50,389 bases of DNA from Synergistaceae bacterium (GTDB taxonomy: Bacteria > Synergistota > Synergistia > Synergistales > Aminobacteriaceae). The position numbers were made by a program, and so were the translations under genes. Numbering within the stretch: the first letter of the stretch is position 1; each line of letters opens with the position of its first letter. Under the pieces are notes generated by a model. The model saw only the letters and a program-made list of their open reading frames with translations. It was not told the origin of the DNA and searched no databases. The DNA lies in the NCBI GenBank assembly GCA_017454625.1, contig JAFTCP010000093.1:1-50389 (forward strand), in the 5' to 3' direction. Shown here piece after piece: positions 41,448 through 50,303 of the stretch.

Positions 41448-42902
41448 ATGATAGCTTTAATAAAGTTAAGTCCTGTCCTCGTTCTCGGCGTATTAATGAG
41501 GCTTGGGCTTGATATTCTCCTCGCGGCACCTCTCGCGCTCGTTTACGCAATTCTCGTAGGCATGATTACTTCACACATCCGCTTCAATGACCTCATGGAC
41601 GCAGCACTTGAAAACTTGAAGCATATTCTCGTTGTCTTCCTGATTTTGCAATTGGCCTATGCCGTCGCAACATGTTTCATGGAGACCGGAGTCGCGGCAG
41701 AGATTATCAGCATAGCTCTTTCACTGGGATTAACCGCAAAACTCGTAGCCGTTACAGCCCTAATCGTTACCGCAATTTTGTCAATCGCAACAGGAACTTC
41801 ATGGGGAACTTTCGCGGCCTGTGCACCGATTTTCTTATGGCTCAATCACATTGTCGGCGGAAGCGTCGTTCTCACAATCTCAGCAATCGCTGGCGGTTCA
41901 TGCTTCGGAGATAACATCGGCTTAATCTCAGATACAACCGTCGTCAGCTCAAGCCTTCAGGGAGTTCAAATCGTCGACAGAGTTAGACATCAAGGCGTAT
42001 GGTCGTTCTTATGTCTGGTCGCAGGAGCCTTTGCGTTTTACTTTGCGGCTGTGAATATGGGACTTCCTGACACAATCGGCAACGCTAACGAAGCAATCGC
42101 CCAAATCCCCGCGTCAGTCTGGGAAGCCCTCGAAGAAAAACGTCCTGCCGCCGTTACTTTGCTTAAACAAGTTCAGGCCGGAGGCTTGTCATGGTATATG
42201 ATAATCCCGTTAATCGTGGTATTAGTTCTCGCTGGAATGGGAACGAACACGCTTATTTGCTTAGGTGCCGGAATTTTAGGCTCGTTAATCTGCGGAATGT
42301 GTGCCGGAACAGTTACTGACTTGATGAAATTTCTTGAGATGGTCCAGTCAAGTTTTGCCGATGCCGGAAGCTGGGTTATCGTAATGATGCTCTGGATTGG
42401 AGCCTTCGGAGGTGTCATGCGGAGAATGAACGCTTTTGACGCAATCGCAACTCTCGTAATGAAATGCGTTCACCGTGTCAGAGGCTTAATGTTCGCTAAC
42501 GCTTTGTTATGCCTGGTCGGTAATGCCGCACTCGCTGACGAAATGGCCCAAATCGTTACAATGAGCCCGATAATTAAAGAGTTGACGGATAAAAACGTTA
42601 AGGGCGACGAAAAAGCCATGTACAAACTCGCGCTTAGAAACGCAACATTCGCCGACGCTATGGGAGTTTTCGGCTCACAGTTAATCCCTTGGCACGTCTA
42701 TTTAGCTTTCTTCGTGGGAATTACTTATGCCGTTTACCCCGTCGCCGAAGGAACCGTTAGCATAATCGATATTATCATGCATAATTACCTCGCATGGATA
42801 GCCGTACTCTCAATGCTGATATTAACCGTTACAGGACTTGACAGATTTATCCCGTTGTTCCGTCTTCCGTCTGAGCCTGAAGTTCAGTTGATAAAAGAGT
42901 AA
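41448..42902 (+). CDS. NhaC-family Na+/H+ antiporter
   Basis: This polytopic membrane protein of 484-489 aa has about 11-12 hydrophobic segments. The family signature region is clear (ATGTSWGTFAACAPIFLW, then GGSCFGDNIGLISDTTVVSS). NhaC-type carriers exchange Na+ for H+ or handle substrates such as malate-lactate, so the exact transport is not certain. The frame opens at a GTG (41433), which overlaps the AGGAG site; ATG 41448 is 14 nt from it. The first 15 bases of the long form look like a small duplicate of the next 15 (MIVKI/MIALI). A terminator follows. Confidence 0.85.
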   Translation: MIALIKLSPVLVLGVLMRLGLDILLAAPLALVYAILVGMITSHIRFNDLMDAALENLKHILVVFLILQLAYAVATCFMETGVAAEIISIALSLGLTAKLVAVTALIVTAILSIATGTSWGTFAACAPIFLWLNHIVGGSVVLTISAIAGGSCFGDNIGLISDTTVVSSSLQGVQIVDRVRHQGVWSFLCLVAGAFAFYFAAVNMGLPDTIGNANEAIAQIPASVWEALEEKRPAAVTLLKQVQAGGLSWYMIIPLIVVLVLAGMGTNTLICLGAGILGSLICGMCAGTVTDLMKFLEMVQSSFADAGSWVIVMMLWIGAFGGVMRRMNAFDAIATLVMKCVHRVRGLMFANALLCLVGNAALADEMAQIVTMSPIIKELTDKNVKGDEKAMYKLALRNATFADAMGVFGSQLIPWHVYLAFFVGITYAVYPVAEGTVSIIDIIMHNYLAWIAVLSMLILTVTGLDRFIPLFRLPSEPEVQLIKE

Positions 42903-42926
42903 ATCTTTCAGTCTGATATAATCTTA

Positions 42927-42960
42927 GCAGGGCTTAATTTTCGGCTCTGCTTTTATTTTA
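42927..42960 (+). terminator. Rho-independent terminator after nhaC
   Basis: AGCAGGGC (42927-42934) pairs with GCTCTGCT (42945-42952) with one G-T pair. A T-rich tract follows. It lies 24 bp before trpF. Confidence 0.75.
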
Positions 42961-42983
42961 CCCTGATGCATGGAGAATGAATA

Positions 42984-43607
42984 ATGGCAAAAGTAAAAAT
43001 CTGCGGAATTTCCCACGAAGTTGAGATCGGAATTATGAACGAGCTTCGGCCTGATTACGTCGGCTTTGTGTTCTATACTAAGAGTAAAAGATTTATCGCC
43101 CCTGAACATGCAGGAATGTTGAAATCAAAATTAAATCGAGCGATTAAAACCGTCGGTGTCTTTGTGAACGCGTCTATTGAGAACGTAGCTTTATGTGTTG
43201 AGACAGCCTCGCTTGACCTCGTTCAATTGCATGGCGACGAGACCAGCGAATACATAGCTTCCCTTCGTGAATACATTCACTGTCCCATAATAAAAGCCTT
43301 CAAAGTTTCGCGGGCAATCGACATTGAACGTGCAATGTATTCTCCGGCTGATTATGTCATGCTCGACAGCGGGGCAGGTTCTGGAAAAACTTTTGACTGG
43401 TCATTAATCGGAGCGACGAAACGCAAATATTTCTTGGCCGGAGGATTGACACCTGAAAACGTAGAACAGGCACTAGAGATTTCGCCACAGCCTTATGCTT
43501 TGGACGTGAGCACAGGAGTTGAGCTTAACAGGCTTAAAGATTATCGCAAAGTCATGAAGTTTATTTTAGCCGTCAGAAATTTCAAGAAGAAACCCGTAAA
43601 ATTCTAA
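42984..43607 (+). CDS. trpF: Phosphoribosylanthranilate isomerase
   Basis: It isomerises N-(5-phosphoribosyl)anthranilate in tryptophan synthesis. The TIM-barrel motifs KICGI (4-8), VQLHGDE and VMLDSGAGSGKTFDW, and the phosphate-binding FLAGGLTPENV, are present. The length is 207 aa. No other trp gene is near, so it is detached from its pathway operon. The start has a GGAGAATGA site. The EamA transporter begins 3 bp after the stop. Confidence 0.92.
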   Translation: MAKVKICGISHEVEIGIMNELRPDYVGFVFYTKSKRFIAPEHAGMLKSKLNRAIKTVGVFVNASIENVALCVETASLDLVQLHGDETSEYIASLREYIHCPIIKAFKVSRAIDIERAMYSPADYVMLDSGAGSGKTFDWSLIGATKRKYFLAGGLTPENVEQALEISPQPYALDVSTGVELNRLKDYRKVMKFILAVRNFKKKPVKF

Positions 43608-43610
43608 GTC

Positions 43611-44477
43611 ATGTTATATATTTTCACTGCCGGAGTTTTATGGGGAACAATCGGAATTTTCGTAAAATTATTAGCTTCACTCGGAGCAGACGGAAATTTA
43701 ACGAGTTTTCTGCGTATGTTATCTGCGTTCGTAATAATGTCAACTCTCGCATTAATCAAACATGGCCGTAATTTCTTTATTCATGTTCACGACAAGGAGA
43801 TTATAATTCCCTGCGCTTTGCTTGGACTTGTAAGTCATGGATTATTCAACATTTTTTACACGGCTTCGATAAAAATTAACGGAATGGCTATTGCTTGTGT
43901 ATTGATGTATACGGCTCCAGTTTTCACGGCTCTTGCGTCAAAATTACTCTTTCACGAGAAATTCACGGGCCTCAAAATCTCAGCTTTAATCATAAACATT
44001 CTCGGCTGTGTTTTAACCGTAACAGGCGGAAATATCTTCAACAACGACAACTTATCATTAATCGGAATACTCGCGGGCATCGGCTCAGGTTTCGGCTATG
44101 GAATGGCGGCAATCTTCGGGAAATCTGCGGGCGAGAAAACTGACGCGTTAATCATCAGTGCATATAGCTACTTTTTCGCGATGATATTTTTGCTGATATT
44201 CAGAACTCCTGACATTAATTTTGCATTGGCCAATCCGAAAATTTTATTGATGGGAATATTATACGGCTTAATTCCTACGTCTCTTGCATATTTGGTGTAT
44301 TATAATGGACTGCAAAAAATTCACGACACAAGCAGAGTTCCTGTGATTGCGTCGATTGAACCGGTTGCGGCCGTGTTAATCGGGATGCTGATATATAATG
44401 AAGAAATTGGATTTGCGAATTTTATCGGAGTTGCAGTTGTGCTTGTTTCGATTATTATAATGGTAAGAGCGAAATAA
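43611..44477 (+). CDS. EamA/DMT-family transporter
   Basis: The 288-aa protein has ten hydrophobic segments in two EamA halves (about 1-135 and 145-288). It has the family's PVIASIEPVAAVLIG stretch in the last helix pair. DMT carriers export metabolites or amino acids; the substrate is unknown. It is 3 bp from trpF and could be co-translated with it, but a tryptophan link is only a guess. Confidence 0.88.
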   Translation: MLYIFTAGVLWGTIGIFVKLLASLGADGNLTSFLRMLSAFVIMSTLALIKHGRNFFIHVHDKEIIIPCALLGLVSHGLFNIFYTASIKINGMAIACVLMYTAPVFTALASKLLFHEKFTGLKISALIINILGCVLTVTGGNIFNNDNLSLIGILAGIGSGFGYGMAAIFGKSAGEKTDALIISAYSYFFAMIFLLIFRTPDINFALANPKILLMGILYGLIPTSLAYLVYYNGLQKIHDTSRVPVIASIEPVAAVLIGMLIYNEEIGFANFIGVAVVLVSIIIMVRAK

Positions 44478-44504
44478 AAAATTTATATACAGGTGATTGA
44501 TAAC

Positions 44505-45194
44505 ATGTCTAAAATTGCAGTAGCGGTGTTCAACCGTAAAGGCGGAGTAGGCAAGACAACCATAGCGGTAATCCTTGCTCAGATCGCGTTAATCAGACGT
44601 AACAAAGTTTTAGCAATTGACCTTGACCCTTCCCGAAATTTTTCTGATGCATTAGGTTTCCTGAAAAATTATTTCAACGAGTCTCTCCGGATTAAAGATA
44701 CTCTCGAAGATGACGATGCTGGAGCTTCCGAAGAATGGATTGTTATTGACTGTCCGCCGAGTTTAAGTGATGCCTCGAAGAATGCTATTGATTTTGCTGA
44801 TATTGTCGTAGTTCCCGTAAGGCCGGATTTCTTCTCGTTATCTAACTTGGGCGTAATGTACCAGACTGCTGAAAAATTCGGCAAGGAAAAAGCACAATTG
44901 CCGCTCGTGAAAGTCGGTTATGATAATTCGGTGATGACGAAAATAGCCAATCAATTAATCTCCGAGCGTGATTATCCTGTTGCTGAGGACTTGCCTTTGC
45001 ATAAACACATTCCGTATAACATCACGTCAGGGCGAATTTGGTCAACTGGATTAATGGCGCGTTCAAGACAGCCGTTTGAGAGATTATACGAGAAGATTAT
45101 TAAAGCCGTCGACAAATTGAACGAGGGAGTATTTGACATTAACGAGGTCTGGACTGACAGAAAAGAGGACGAGACGAACGATGAAAACGTTTAA
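44505..45194 (+). CDS. ParA/Soj-like ATPase
   Basis: The 229-aa P-loop ATPase has the deviant Walker A KGGVGKTT near residue 14, an AIDLDPSRN segment, and Walker B/switch II VIDCPPSLSD. Such proteins position chromosomes, plasmids or large complexes. The frame opens at TTG 44493, but ATG 44505 with AGGTGAT upstream is preferred. It overlaps the E/P-rich partner by 14 nt and has no ParB-like gene or parS site beside it. It is therefore more likely an orphan cargo-positioning ATPase than the chromosomal Soj. Confidence 0.82.
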   Translation: MSKIAVAVFNRKGGVGKTTIAVILAQIALIRRNKVLAIDLDPSRNFSDALGFLKNYFNESLRIKDTLEDDDAGASEEWIVIDCPPSLSDASKNAIDFADIVVVPVRPDFFSLSNLGVMYQTAEKFGKEKAQLPLVKVGYDNSVMTKIANQLISERDYPVAEDLPLHKHIPYNITSGRIWSTGLMARSRQPFERLYEKIIKAVDKLNEGVFDINEVWTDRKEDETNDENV

Positions 45195-46332
45195 GGGACT
45201 GGAAAATATACATTCAGTAATAGACAAGCATATTGCGGAATGGAGAAAAGAACAGGGAGAGCCGCCGGCTGAGCCTGAGAGCATAAGCATTGAAGAGAGA
45301 GTTAAACGCCATTTGATTGAGCCTGAGCCTATTAAGCCTGACTTGAAGCCGAGAGATCCGAACAGGTTTATCAACGCCGAAGTTTCACATGAAGAGCCGA
45401 CCGCTCAACACGAAGAGGCTCACGAAGAACAACCCGACAATGAGCCTGAAATTATCTCGGTCATAAAGCAAAAGGAAGACGAACATCATTCATGGCTTTA
45501 CAACGAGGTCTTGAAGGCGATAAAAGATGCCGCCGGTGATGGACGTAACACTAAAGTTATCGCCGTAATCGTTCCTGTTGTCCAGAATGCTAAGGAGTTC
45601 GAGAATTTGCCGGTGAATGAGACTATAACTTTGTCGCCAGTCGAGGAAGAAACCGGAGAACTCGCGAGCGAAGAGCCGACGGATATAAATATTCCTGAAA
45701 GTGAGCCTGAAACTCCGGAAGAACCTGCCGAACCTGAACAGCCGGAGCCTGAACCAGTCCCCGAAGAGCCAGCGCCAGAGCCAGAACCCGAACCAGAACC
45801 GGAAGTGCCAGCGTCAGAACCTGAACCCGAAACTTCAGAGCCTGAACCAGAACCAGAAATCCCGGAGGTTGAACCAGAACTCGAAGAGCCAACGCCGGAG
45901 CCTGAAGAACCCCCCGAAGTCATTATCGAAGAGAACGAGGAGCCTTCGGACACTATTACTGAGGAAATTACGGAAGAACTCCCGGAACCTGAAGAGGCCG
46001 AGACTGTTGAAGATATTATCCCGGAAGGCCAGGACGAACCTGACGAGGAAGAAGCCGAAGCGTTCAGACAAATGGAAGAAAGTCTTGATGAAAGCCTGCG
46101 TGAAAAAGCCGAAGAGTTAGCTCAGATTGAGCCTGATGAAGACGAAGAAGAGCCTGAAGCCGTCGTTATGCCGGAAACTTTAGACGAAGACGAGGCCGGA
46201 GATTTAATTCCTGCTGACGACGAGGAAGAAGAAGTTTCTGAGGGAGAACCTTTAGATTTTACGGAAATAATCCCAGTTGACGAGGAAGAAACAGAAATAG
46301 AGATACAGCCTGACCCGGACGAGGAAAAATAA
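45181..46332 (+). CDS. Acidic Glu/Pro-rich protein coupled to ParA
   Basis: The 383-aa product starts MKTFKGLENIHSVIDKHIAE. It has a short basic/helical head (1-60) and a small folded segment (about 100-140; WLYNEVLKAIKDAAGDGRN). A long low-complexity region of EP repeats and acidic blocks then runs to the C-terminus (DPDEEK). It has no signal peptide or membrane helix. I do not recognise it. The 14-nt overlap with parA suggests it is the partner or cargo adaptor of that ATPase. An open frame on the other strand (Gly/Ser-rich) is only a shadow of the repeats. Confidence 0.75.
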   Translation: MKTFKGLENIHSVIDKHIAEWRKEQGEPPAEPESISIEERVKRHLIEPEPIKPDLKPRDPNRFINAEVSHEEPTAQHEEAHEEQPDNEPEIISVIKQKEDEHHSWLYNEVLKAIKDAAGDGRNTKVIAVIVPVVQNAKEFENLPVNETITLSPVEEETGELASEEPTDINIPESEPETPEEPAEPEQPEPEPVPEEPAPEPEPEPEPEVPASEPEPETSEPEPEPEIPEVEPELEEPTPEPEEPPEVIIEENEEPSDTITEEITEELPEPEEAETVEDIIPEGQDEPDEEEAEAFRQMEESLDESLREKAEELAQIEPDEDEEEPEAVVMPETLDEDEAGDLIPADDEEEEVSEGEPLDFTEIIPVDEEETEIEIQPDPDEEK

Positions 46333-46340
46333 AAAAGTTA

Positions 46341-46377
46341 TCCTCCGTGTGTGATTATTCATGCGGAGGAGTTCTTT
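46341..46377. terminator. Bidirectional terminator between E/P-rich gene and rsmA
   Basis: TCCTCCG (46341-46347) pairs with CGGAGGA (46364-46370). T-runs lie on both outer sides. The rsmA stop codon (46355-46357) lies in the loop. Confidence 0.75.
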
Positions 46378-47119
46378 TTACGCGCTCATAGATTGCAAGC
46401 CATTCTTCACACGTCAAATCTTCGGCCCGCATTTTCGCGTATTCTCCCAAAGTTGAAGCGTCAATGAAGCCGCGAAAATTATTCAGCAAAGTTTTTCGTC
46501 TGTGTGAAAATCCCTTGTGTAAAATCTCGCTCCATAAGGGATTATTAACGAGTTCAAAATTTTCTGTCAACTTAATCTCAACGAGTGCCGAGTCAACTTC
46601 AGGAATTGGCCGGAAACATTCACGCGAGACGTTTTTAACAATCTCAGCTCGTCCCATCGCCTCAATCGTAACTCCCAAAGGATAACGCGCTTTAGTGTCG
46701 GGCTTGGCTGTAAGTCTCAGGGCGGCTTCTTTCTGCAACATGAAGAGCATATATCTCACGTCGTAACGCAATAACTTCCAGATTAAAGGTGTCGTGATGT
46801 TATACGGGATATTAGCGATGATTTTATCAGGGAACGGCTTTAACGTTTCATAATCAAATTTTACGGCATCTCCCCAGTGAATAATCAACTTTTGCTCACT
46901 CAAAGCTAATTCCTCAAGTTCCGGCTTCAATCTCTCGTCAAGCTCTATAACATGAAGACATTTGACATTCTGAGCTAACAGCGCACGCGTCAAAACACCA
47001 TGACCCGGACCAATTTCAAGCACACAGTCATTCTCACAAGCTCCTGAACGAGAGATTATCTGAGCGAGTATGTTTTTATCGACTAAAAAATTTTGTCCAA
47101 AACGTTTTAATGCTTTCAT
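46355..47119 (-). CDS. rsmA: 16S rRNA (adenine1518-N6/adenine1519-N6)-dimethyltransferase
   Basis: This SAM-dependent enzyme dimethylates two adjacent adenines near the 3' end of 16S rRNA. The start KRFGQNFLVDKNIL, motif I VLEIGPGHGVLT and motif IV NIPYNITTPL are diagnostic. The length is 254 aa from ATG 47119; an upstream in-frame GTG (47131) is less likely. No clear ribosome site exists in the preferred range. The upstream gap consists of two diverged copies of this gene's own start. Confidence 0.94.
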   Translation of the reverse strand: MKALKRFGQNFLVDKNILAQIISRSGACENDCVLEIGPGHGVLTRALLAQNVKCLHVIELDERLKPELEELALSEQKLIIHWGDAVKFDYETLKPFPDKIIANIPYNITTPLIWKLLRYDVRYMLFMLQKEAALRLTAKPDTKARYPLGVTIEAMGRAEIVKNVSRECFRPIPEVDSALVEIKLTENFELVNNPLWSEILHKGFSHRRKTLLNNFRGFIDASTLGEYAKMRAEDLTCEEWLAIYERVKRTPPHE

Positions 47120-47144
47120 GATTAAGCGCACAAGCCCCCGAACT

Positions 47145-47235
47145 CGCGAGAATATTTATTTGACCGAAACGCTTGAACGCCGTCATGATTACACAAACAC
47201 GTTCGAGAATATTTATTTTGGTCCAAACGCTTCAT
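47145..47235 (-). repeat. Two diverged copies of the rsmA 5' end
   Basis: On the minus strand, copy 1 starts with an ATG at 47186 and reads MTAFKRFGQINILA. rsmA reads MKALKRFGQ, then NFLVDK, then NILA, so the copy matches apart from a deletion of about six codons. Copy 2 begins with an ATG at 47235, which overlaps the GGDEF-gene stop codon. It contains AAGCGTTTGG-CCAAA and AAATATTCTCG. The copies fill nearly the whole 112-bp gap. Confidence 0.8.
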
Positions 47236-48491
47236 GAATTGCCCGCAAGAACTGTTCTGTTTCCGCCTGAAGTCTTCGCTAGAGTCAATGCATCATATGC
47301 CGCTCCGATAAACTCACTCGTGCTTACATAGCCGCCATCTGTCAAGTCCGAAACTCCTGCGCTGAGTTCAATTCCGTCCGAGTTTTCCCGTATATCATCG
47401 GCAATAACGACCGCCCTTGCTCCAGAACAGTAAGCAAGAATTAATAACTCGTCGCCCTGCCATCGTGAAATTACGCACTTCATTTTATCCTTGAGAAAAC
47501 TTTTGATGTTGTTCACGACGTTTCTTATTGTGCGAGTTCCTGACATGTAGCCTTTATTCTTGTTAAAGCCGGTGAACTTGTCAATGTTAATCATGATTAA
47601 GCTCATTTGTCCCGAAGACTTGATAACCCGGCCAATCTCGCTTGAAATTATCTGCTCAATTCCCCTGCGATTAAGAATTCCCGTTGAAGCATCAAACGTT
47701 AATAATCGCCTCAGCTGGTCATGAGTTCGCACATAATCCGTAATATCCTCAAACGTAAGCATTGTGCAGTCCTTAGCGTTCCAGGTTATTGGGCTTGCGT
47801 GAATTTTCATCCGTCTAAGATTACCTTTTTCAGCAGTAATTTCATCGTTCAGCTCATCATCAAGATACGTCATAGCGACTTCATCATAGAAATTCTCACT
47901 AATATTAATATCATACATGAGGCACTCAAAATTTCCCGTCCGTCTGAGAATTATATTGACAACGTCAGCTTCAACTTCAGGCTTGATTAGCTCGAATATA
48001 TTTTTGCCCTGAAGCTCACTTCTAACGCACGAGGCCAGATATTTATTAGCGGCAAGAAACATCCCGTGTGTGTCAACAACTCCTGCCCTGAACGGTACAG
48101 CTTCGAGTATGTCAGGATTGCTTATGATTACGGGAGCGCTGGTGTTTTCTGCGTCTTGTCTGTCAACCTGAAGAAGTTTTATGACGACACCGGCAATTTT
48201 ATCTGGCTCAATTCTCAGCGGAGATGTTACGACTTCCCAGTTCTTAGGCTGTCCGGCAACCTCGAACGCGTCAATTTTTCCAAGTCCAGCCGAAGTTAAA
48301 GCCCCGTGTAAAATCTTGTCAAGCTCCGTAATCAACGGGGGATAAGTCCCGCCTTCCTCGCATTGATGGCCGAAAATTCTTGCGGCTACAACTTTGTAAC
48401 CATGAGTTGCGTAAATTAATTTACCCTGAAGATTTACGACACAGCAAAGAAGTCCGGGACAATTATCCAGTACTTTGCTCCATATACTCAT
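47232..48491 (-). CDS. PAS-GGDEF protein with a variant active-site motif
   Basis: The 419-aa soluble protein has PAS-like sensory regions (about 10-115 and 130-250). The C-terminal GGDEF domain (about 255-415) starts LTFDASTGILNRRG. The signature loop reads RWQGDEL instead of R-Y-G-G-D-E-F, so the first Gly is Gln and the Phe is Leu. The Asp/Glu pair is kept, so cyclase activity is possible, but a degenerate receptor role is equally open. I see no clear inhibitory-site RxxD. The ATG at 48491 abuts the galE stop. It probably belongs to the galE transcript. Confidence 0.8.
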   Translation of the reverse strand: MSIWSKVLDNCPGLLCCVVNLQGKLIYATHGYKVVAARIFGHQCEEGGTYPPLITELDKILHGALTSAGLGKIDAFEVAGQPKNWEVVTSPLRIEPDKIAGVVIKLLQVDRQDAENTSAPVIISNPDILEAVPFRAGVVDTHGMFLAANKYLASCVRSELQGKNIFELIKPEVEADVVNIILRRTGNFECLMYDINISENFYDEVAMTYLDDELNDEITAEKGNLRRMKIHASPITWNAKDCTMLTFEDITDYVRTHDQLRRLLTFDASTGILNRRGIEQIISSEIGRVIKSSGQMSLIMINIDKFTGFNKNKGYMSGTRTIRNVVNNIKSFLKDKMKCVISRWQGDELLILAYCSGARAVVIADDIRENSDGIELSAGVSDLTDGGYVSTSEFIGAAYDALTLAKTSGGNRTVLAGNS

Positions 48492-49484
48492 TTATTTATC
48501 AGCGTAACCGTTCGGATGGGACTTGTGCCATTTCCAAGCCGTAGCAATAATATCTTCCATTTTGGTAATTTCCGGCTTCCAGTGAAGAATTTCATGAGCT
48601 TTTGTGCTGTCAGCTACGAGACGTGCGGGGTCGCCTGGTCTTCTTGTGCCGATTTCGAGCGGGATTGCATGACCTGTAACTTTTCGTGCCGCGTCAATCA
48701 TCTCCATAACTGAATAACCGTCGCCGCTGCCAAGATTGAAAATGCTGCTTTCTCCGCCGTTGCGTAAGTATTCCAGAGCTAAGATATGCGCTCTCGCTAA
48801 GTCCTCGACGTGAATATAATCGCGTATACAAGTTCCGTCTTTGGTTGGGTAATCGTCGCCGTAAACCGTAATTTTCTCGCGCTTGCCTAATGGAACTTGC
48901 AAAATCAACGGGATTAAATGAGTTTCCGGATGATGGTCTTCACCGATTGTGCCGTCATGCCATGCTCCAGCTACGTTGAAATATCTTAACGAGACATAGC
49001 GAATATCATAACGTTTACTTACCCAGTTCATCATTTTTTCCATAATTCTCTTGCTCTCGCCATATGGATTTGTCGGGATTGTCTCGTCAGTTTCGAGAAT
49101 GGGAATGCGTTTAGGCTCACCGTAAGTTGCCGCCGTTGACGAGAAAATTATGCGCATGATGTTATGCCTCTGCATTGCTTCAAGAAGGGTAATCATTCCG
49201 CCGACGTTGTTGTTAAAGTATTTCAGGGGCTTATCGACGCTCTCGCCTACAAGTGAATACGCGCAGAAGTGTACGACCGCTTCAATTTTGTTCTCGGTGA
49301 AAATCTTATCGAGGACTTCAGCGTTGCGAATATCGCCCTCGTAAAACTTTATGCCCTCAGGAATTGACGCTTTATGTCCGGTTTCTAAGTTGTCAACGAT
49401 GATTACATCTTCGCCGTGAGCCTTGAATGCCCTGACGTTGTGTGAGCCGATATATCCTGCTCCTCCGCAAATTAATACTGACAT
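48492..49484 (-). CDS. galE: UDP-glucose 4-epimerase
   Basis: It interconverts UDP-glucose and UDP-galactose for envelope glycans. The NAD motif GGAGYIGSH (8-16), the catalytic Ser-Thr region FSSTAATYG and the Y-x3-K motif NPYGESKRIMEK are present. The length (330 aa) is normal. AGGAGG lies 12 nt before ATG. It lies 23 bp after the secreted-protein gene and ends directly at the GGDEF gene. Confidence 0.95.
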   Translation of the reverse strand: MSVLICGGAGYIGSHNVRAFKAHGEDVIIVDNLETGHKASIPEGIKFYEGDIRNAEVLDKIFTENKIEAVVHFCAYSLVGESVDKPLKYFNNNVGGMITLLEAMQRHNIMRIIFSSTAATYGEPKRIPILETDETIPTNPYGESKRIMEKMMNWVSKRYDIRYVSLRYFNVAGAWHDGTIGEDHHPETHLIPLILQVPLGKREKITVYGDDYPTKDGTCIRDYIHVEDLARAHILALEYLRNGGESSIFNLGSGDGYSVMEMIDAARKVTGHAIPLEIGTRRPGDPARLVADSTKAHEILHWKPEITKMEDIIATAWKWHKSHPNGYADK

Positions 49485-49507
49485 GTTTACTTATTTCCTC
49501 CTGTAAA

Positions 49508-50206
49508 TTAATTTCTCGGTCTGTTCGGAATTGGATCAAAGCGTATATCTCCGATTTCTAACTCCATATCAAAGCTGCTTCTCTTTCGTCCGACGTGCAT
49601 TTTCTCAGGTTTGCCGACTTCTGCGGGCTTGACTGAATCGTAAATACTTACCCTTCCGCTTTTAGTTGGAGCGTGTAAATCCGGCTGATTAACTCCGTGC
49701 CTGTTCAGAATTTCGCGCGCGGCTTGAGCTGTAAAATCCGGATTAGCCATCCACCATGAATTTTGGCCGGGAACGTTGAAGAAGATTTTTCCGTCTCCCT
49801 CCGAAGCTGAGAATTTCATCGGAACAAGTTTATTTTTCACGACATCAGCAATCTTCATCCAGGCGTAATCTCCGCTCATCCATTCGCGACCTTCGGGACT
49901 TTCCAGAATACCGAGCTCAGCAGCATGTGAACGCAAATAGCTTCTTGCTGTTGATGTTTTTCCGACTTCGATACCTGCCCAGATTGAGTTTTTGACGCGG
50001 TATAACTGCATATTTTTCGGAGTATTCGTGAAGAATTTTCCTAACTGGTTAATATCCGGCTTCACGTTTTCATTCATATCAACAGCCGCCGCAACCGAAT
50101 ACAAGCCGCCGATAATTTTATGAAGCTCGCTGTCCTGCTCAACATTGGCATAAACGCAAGAACTCATTGATACAATTAAAATCATAACAAGCAAAAGTTT
50201 ACGCAT
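49508..50206 (-). CDS. Secreted hypothetical protein
   Basis: The 232-aa protein has an N-terminal signal peptide (MRKLLLVMILIVSMSSCVYA) with possible cleavage after Ala20. The Cys17 could be lipidated, but the box MSSC is poor. The mature part has a globular middle (WAGIEVGKTSTARSYL, VPGQNSWWMANPDF) and a basic, Pro-rich tail. I do not recognise the family. AAGGAG lies 12 nt before ATG 50206. It may be the first gene of the galE-GGDEF unit. Confidence 0.7.
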   Translation of the reverse strand: MRKLLLVMILIVSMSSCVYANVEQDSELHKIIGGLYSVAAAVDMNENVKPDINQLGKFFTNTPKNMQLYRVKNSIWAGIEVGKTSTARSYLRSHAAELGILESPEGREWMSGDYAWMKIADVVKNKLVPMKFSASEGDGKIFFNVPGQNSWWMANPDFTAQAAREILNRHGVNQPDLHAPTKSGRVSIYDSVKPAEVGKPEKMHVGRKRSSFDMELEIGDIRFDPIPNRPRN

Positions 50207-50224
50207 GAAATTTATTTACTCCTT

Positions 50225-50303
50225 TTCATTGATAAATATCCCGTTAGCTTCAAGCTATCATGTTCATTGATTACTGAATAATAATATCCCATTAGCTTCA
50301 AGC
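50225..50303 (-). repeat. Diverged copy of the right-edge gene's 3' end
   Basis: On the minus strand the end of the truncated gene (50263-50303, GCTTGAAGCTAA-GGGATATT ... ATCAATGAA) recurs at 50225-50255 after a short gap. The second copy lacks about ten bases and differs by one base in the first 20. It overlaps the ribosome site of the secreted-protein gene. Confidence 0.75.

Noticed and set aside
45498-45953. Gly/Ser-rich minus-strand ORF
   Set aside because: A shadow of the Glu/Pro repeats on the plus strand; the composition follows from GAA/CCT repeats read in reverse.
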